Shown: in pieces, positions 23,682 to 64,000 of the stretch
Layout of the letters: each line of letters opens with the position of its first letter
Numbering within the stretch: position 1 is the first letter of the stretch
Assembly (NCBI RefSeq): GCF_964204645.1
Contig: NC_134025.1
Span: 8,003,001-8,067,000, forward strand
DNA from: Tubulanus polymorphus
Lineage: Eukaryota; Nemertea; Palaeonemertea; Tubulaniformes; Tubulanidae
Reading direction: 5' to 3'
DNA length: 64,000 nt
Notes under the pieces: model-generated
Told to the model about the DNA's origin: nothing
Databases searched by the model: none
The model's input: only the letters and a program-made list of their open reading frames with translations
Translations under genes and position numbers: made by a program

Positions 23682-26133
23682 ATTCTGTTCACCAAATAAT
23701 ACTATGTACTGTATACATGTACATAAACATGCTTTTAAGTGTTTAAGAGTATATGAAATAGTACTGATTCTCATGTATATAAGGTGTTTATGAATCAGTG
23801 AACAATTTATTTTAAACTTAATTGAATATACAATTTACATCATTAAGTTAAGCGTATAAAATCTGTATGTTATTTACTATGGGCAATCTTTTATTGTGTT
23901 GTTAGACATTTTGATGAATGTGCTAGAAATTTTGTTTTGGATTATAGTCCAATGAATAGATTTGAGGCTGCTTAGTTCATGAGTCTATTTTGTGACAATT
24001 ATTGTCTTCATCACTCTTCATTAGTTGGGTCTTATTTTGGGGTTTTATAAACAATCGGGTCTTTTTAGTATTTAGTATTTTAACTCAAGTAGTTAACTTT
24101 AGTAGTTCATGTATGTTATTCATATGAATTTGTATGCTTACTACGTTTGATGTATTATGTATGAAGCATTGGCTGCTAGTACCAGATTCTTTGTATACAA
24201 TAGGATCTCACTAGTGTATTTCTATCTTGTTTTCCATTAATGTTGCATGTGCATACTGGGGCCGGTTTCACAAAGCGTAATTAACCCTTAATTATGATTA
24301 AATCACTAATCATGATTAAATTATCATGATTTAATCAAGTTAGGTGTTTCACAAAACGTAATTAACTTTTATTATAATTAAGTTGATTACAGAATTTAAT
24401 TCTCCTCTAGAGTGTAATTAAACCTTATAATCATCATTAGTTTATTATTAAAAACAAAAAGCTGCAGATATTATTCATGGAATTTGGTGTTTATTAATTG
24501 ACGACGGCAATTCCTACACTTATTTAGTTTTTCAGATTGTTTGGCTCAAATAATTTGGATTTTTTGCCTTTTGTAAAAAAGGCATGTCTCTATTGATTTA
24601 TTTTCAAACGTCCTATGTTTTTGTCAGCACGACCACCACATACTTAGAAGTATTGAATTAATTGATTTTGTCCATATATATGATAGATTTCCGTCAGTAG
24701 AGTACATATCTATGGAGTTAGTGTTAAAAAGTGCTAATCACTGCTCGGAAATAAACCCCATTTACGAGGATTTAATTTTGCTGACTGGAGGTGAGTTTCT
24801 ATTTAAAAACTTCTGAGACATCTTACTAAGTTTTTCCACTGGTTCCTGAGACCTTTCAGAGCAATCTTTAACTCCCAAAGGAGTGAATTTCTCTTTTCCT
24901 CTAAACAAGGAAGGTTGTTGATGCTTGGACAGCAAATGGCTGTCTAAAGTTCCGCCATTTTGATACAGTTAAATTGTAATCAAGTTGCCTAATTATGTAA
25001 TTAGTTAATTTTGTAATTAAACCCTTTCGTGAAACCGAATTTTAATCGTAATTAACTAATCATGATTAAGGAAATTTAATCATGAATTAGGTCCTAATTA
25101 TAATTAAAGTTAATTATGCTTTGTGAAACCGGCCCCTGGGTACATATCGGTACAGTAATTCAAGAATTTGGTGTAATTTTGTAACATGAATGATACTATT
25201 GTAGATTACAATTGGCATTAGAACAAATATGAAATAATTCAAACTAAATGAAATACTTCGGAAGATATATAAATATTCTGAATTCCTAGTCATTGTACGT
25301 CTTAATGGCATTTCATGATCATTTCCTACTTACCGGGTATTTTTATTTTTACTGAGAAAATCTTTTTTTCTTTTGGCAATCATGTCTTAATCGTAACTGA
25401 CCAATAGTATGTAAGTTAAATTGTAACTGGTTTTCTATAGTTTGCTGTCGCTGATGATTGAATAAAATTCAAATTCACTTAGAATAAAGTACGTATGTAT
25501 TCAAAGGTTAATCTTTCTTCTATCATGGTTTTTATTTGTGCATAACATATATATTGTCAATATGGTTTCTCATCACCACCACACTGGATCAAGGATTTAT
25601 GCGGAGGGTTAACAGATTCCATAGTCAATGAAAGAGTTCGTTTACAGGTTGCTGGTATCAAATAAGTTTATACCAAGAAATTGATTCAATCTTCTGGATC
25701 CTGTTGTTTACATTTTTCTCTTGATAGCAGCAATTCTTGTTTGGAGAGATTGTTAGCCATTTTGAGATCATGTAAGAGTCCAGATGATTCCAGTGTACAT
25801 TTTTCTTCAATAATCCAAAAAACATTCAAAGCTCGATATACAATATTAAAGTTTTATTTGTATGTACATTTACAAAGCATGGCTCTCGCTTAGGTTAGAA
25901 ACTAAATGCAGCTTGCTTTTTCTCGCACACCTCGTAGTTGAGTCGAGATGAATCAATAACCTTTCTGGGTCATCTGCATAAACCATTTTTGATTACCAAC
26001 TCAATCAAATATCGATATCACCGAACGATAGAGCAGGCAGGAAAGGAAAGTAACTGCTTTCATTTCAGTCGACCAGTTCATACGATTGGTTGCATCTGCA
26101 GTTGTTTTGTCTTAACATAAGATCGATAAGCCT
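23682..26133. other. Zinc-finger 3' UTR and convergent spacer to CPSF2
   Basis: AATAAA at 25461-25466 (+) is a distal polyadenylation signal for the zinc-finger gene. The minus-strand AATAAA around 25854-25859 suits CPSF2. In between lies a large inverted-repeat element (24258-25136). No coding exon is visible. Confidence 0.45.
24258..25136. mobile_element. 879-bp element with about 40-bp terminal inverted repeats
   Basis: The left end GGGGCCGGTTTCACAAAGC is exactly mirrored by GCTTTGTGAAACCGGCCCC at the right end, and similarity continues inward (GTAATTAAC / ATAATTAAC). Subterminal repeats of the same GTTTCAC ... AATTAAC type occur near 24349 and 25030. There is no transposase frame, so it is non-autonomous. 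Confidence 0.8.
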
Positions 26134-57134
<31,001 letters not shown>

Positions 57135-57396
57135 GATGTATTATATCATTCACTGCAAGAGAATTTTGACATTAGAATAAAAAATAATATCCTAACACCA
57201 TAACAATTACTACAGTTTTTGTTAGGATCTTGTAAGAGGTAACAGGGTGGACTTTCGCCCATTACTCCAGAAAAAGCGTGTAATTTTACAATGGACGTCA
57301 TGATGTATTATATCATTCACTGCAAGAGAATTTTGACATTAGAATAAAAAATAATATCCTAACACCATAACAATTACTACAGTTTTTGTTAGGATC

Positions 57397-58247
57397 GTAG
57401 GTTCAATCAAGACTGCTTAACTAGAGCAGCACTCAATGTACAAAAAGCAACATCTTTCCGATCTTTTGCAGAGAATAACCACTAATAAAGCAGATACATT
57501 ATCAACGCCCCAGGCCAGGAACAGTAGCCCATTGTCCAGCAAGTGCCAGAATTTCATCCCAAATAGGATAATATCAACTAGAATTAGTGACTAGCCTACT
57601 TTCATACTGGATATGATATAGTGAAATATCGGTTTAAATATTACAAACAGATTTTCTGGTCCCCTGAGGTTCGTTACAACGAGGTTCAACTGTACAAGGG
57701 GACATGGTGGATTGGCCAGCAGAACACAACACAGCGGCCCGAGCGAGGAGCGAGTGCAGAACAGATGCCGGCGGATCGGACGGATGGGTGGATGATCAAT
57801 CAGATCAGATCAGATGATGATGATGGCACCGTGAAACTGGGGTTAGAGGTAGTCTACAAATTATGTACTCACATTAGGATTAAAAACGAGAAACATAATC
57901 AGAATCGACAGATTGTGAGATAATTACTGGGCGAATGCAGTATGAGACAAAAGATGAAATTTTAAATGATTTAAGCGGCGAACTTGTAATAAAACAAAAT
58001 TGTGTGACGCCCACTGTAACAACTTACGTGTATCTCATAAATGCCGGTCACCGGACTCGGTCGTTTTTATCGTTTTCCGTGTCCGCGTACTAAGCAGTTT
58101 TGCAAATTGGGTTCGAATCCCGATAAAGTTCAGTAAATGAGTGGAGCGCTAGAGCGAAAATCTGAATTCCATACTTCTAGCTGTCAAAATTTGTTTATTT
58201 ATGGAACGTATCTGAGTCGACGAAAAGCTCATACTTACCTACCAGCT
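57397..58247. promoter_or_regulatory. Divergent CPSF2-DDX11 promoter region
   Basis: The two genes are transcribed away from each other with 1113 bp between start codons. The region must include the CPSF2 first (non-coding) exon, which I cannot place. A pogo-like end (GAGGTTCGTTACAACGAGGT, near 57666) and a GC-richer patch at 57730-57790 are visible. A T-arm-like GGGTTCGAATCCC at 58109-58121 has no tRNA around it. Confidence 0.45.
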
Positions 58248-63720
<5,473 letters not shown>

Positions 63721-63900
63721 AAGGATCATCAGATGTGGCTACAATACCTCATACTAGTTATTCACATAGTTAAAGCTCCCAGTTAAAAGATGAATGTGAT
63801 TTCATTGGTACTATATAAATATTTTATTTTTTTTTGGATAATATAATACACATTCTACATACAGTAAACACAATTGATTTTGTCAAGTTGAATTTATGGA
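63721..63900. other. Convergent 3' ends of DDX11 and the last gene
   Basis: Only about 180 bp separate the DDX11 stop from the stop of the minus-strand exon. A minus-strand AATAAA-like motif lies at about 63823-63829 (TTTTATTT on +). For DDX11 I see no perfect AATAAA; TATAAA near 63814 may serve. Confidence 0.4.
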
Positions 63901-63993
63901 TTATTTCAATTTCAATTTGAGTATTCGTCGCAATGGCTGATAGTCATCTGCTTGCATCATTTTACGGCATTGAGCCTCGAAGTAGGATTTGTT
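63901..63993 (-). CDS. Last coding exon of an unidentified gene, rest outside window
   Basis: On the minus strand an acceptor (TATGTAG) is followed by 30 codons and TAA. The peptide begins NKSYFEAQCRKMMQADDYQP and ends in a Lys/Leu-rich tail. The exon-intron border, open frame and position just before a convergent 3' end support a real terminal exon. I do not recognise the family from this fragment. Confidence 0.5.
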   Translation of the reverse strand, partial: NKSYFEAQCRKMMQADDYQPLRRILKLKLK

Positions 63994-64000
63994 CTACATA

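Noticed and set aside
57621-57923. 100-codon frame in the CPSF2-DDX11 spacer
   Set aside because: It contains a transposon end and a low-complexity Asp/Arg stretch, has no exon signals and matches no family I know.
58105-58125. tRNA-like GGGTTCGAATCCC near the DDX11 start
   Set aside because: The T-arm is good but no matching acceptor stem or D-arm is present upstream; not annotated as a tRNA.

Overview
The window is nuclear DNA from a bilaterian animal, most likely a marine invertebrate such as a mollusc, annelid or other lophotrochozoan; the species cannot be fixed from sequence alone. It is AT-rich. Most genes are cut into many short exons by small GT-AG introns. The proteins are close to vertebrate orthologues in length and motif, and introns and flanks are full of short terminal-inverted-repeat elements. 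There are no bacterial features (operons, Shine-Dalgarno sites, CRISPR).

Layout on the + axis: (1) 557-5652 (+), 3' two-thirds of a SCAF4/SCAF8-type gene (RRM protein that binds the RNA polymerase II tail), followed by a long 3' UTR. (2) 9533-11374 (-), Cu/Zn superoxide dismutase, five exons, 154 aa. (3) 12167-19652 (+), exportin-4, 24 exons, 1141 aa, with two introns carrying U12-type (minor spliceosome) signals, one of them AT-AC. (4) 21221-23681 (+), a three-finger C2H2 zinc-finger protein of unclear orthology. (5) 26134-57134 (-), CPSF2 (CPSF100), 19 coding exons, 757 aa, spread over 31 kb because intron 8 is about 20.4 kb long. (6) 48624-49793 (+), a single-exon NPY/NPF-receptor-like GPCR nested antisense inside that intron. 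(7) 58248-63720 (+), DDX11/ChlR1 Fe-S helicase, 28 exons, 911 aa. (8) 63901-63993 (-), the last exon of an unidentified gene that continues beyond the window.

SOD1/XPO4 and CPSF2/DDX11 are divergent (head-to-head) pairs, so each probably shares a promoter region. SCAF/SOD1, zinc finger/CPSF2 and DDX11/last gene are convergent. Functionally these are mostly housekeeping genes: transcription termination and 3'-end processing (SCAF, CPSF2), nuclear transport, oxidant defence and sister-chromatid cohesion, plus one neuropeptide receptor.

Gene coordinates are mine. I placed splice sites by hand from donor/acceptor signals and reading-frame continuity; for every complete multi-exon model the exon lengths sum to a multiple of three and all phases agree. 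Orthology calls rest on remembered family sequences, not a database search. The most interesting items are the two U12-type introns, the nested GPCR, a perfect 436-bp palindrome, an exact 167-bp duplication across the CPSF2 start-codon exon, and a small transposon sitting in a CPSF2 splice donor.
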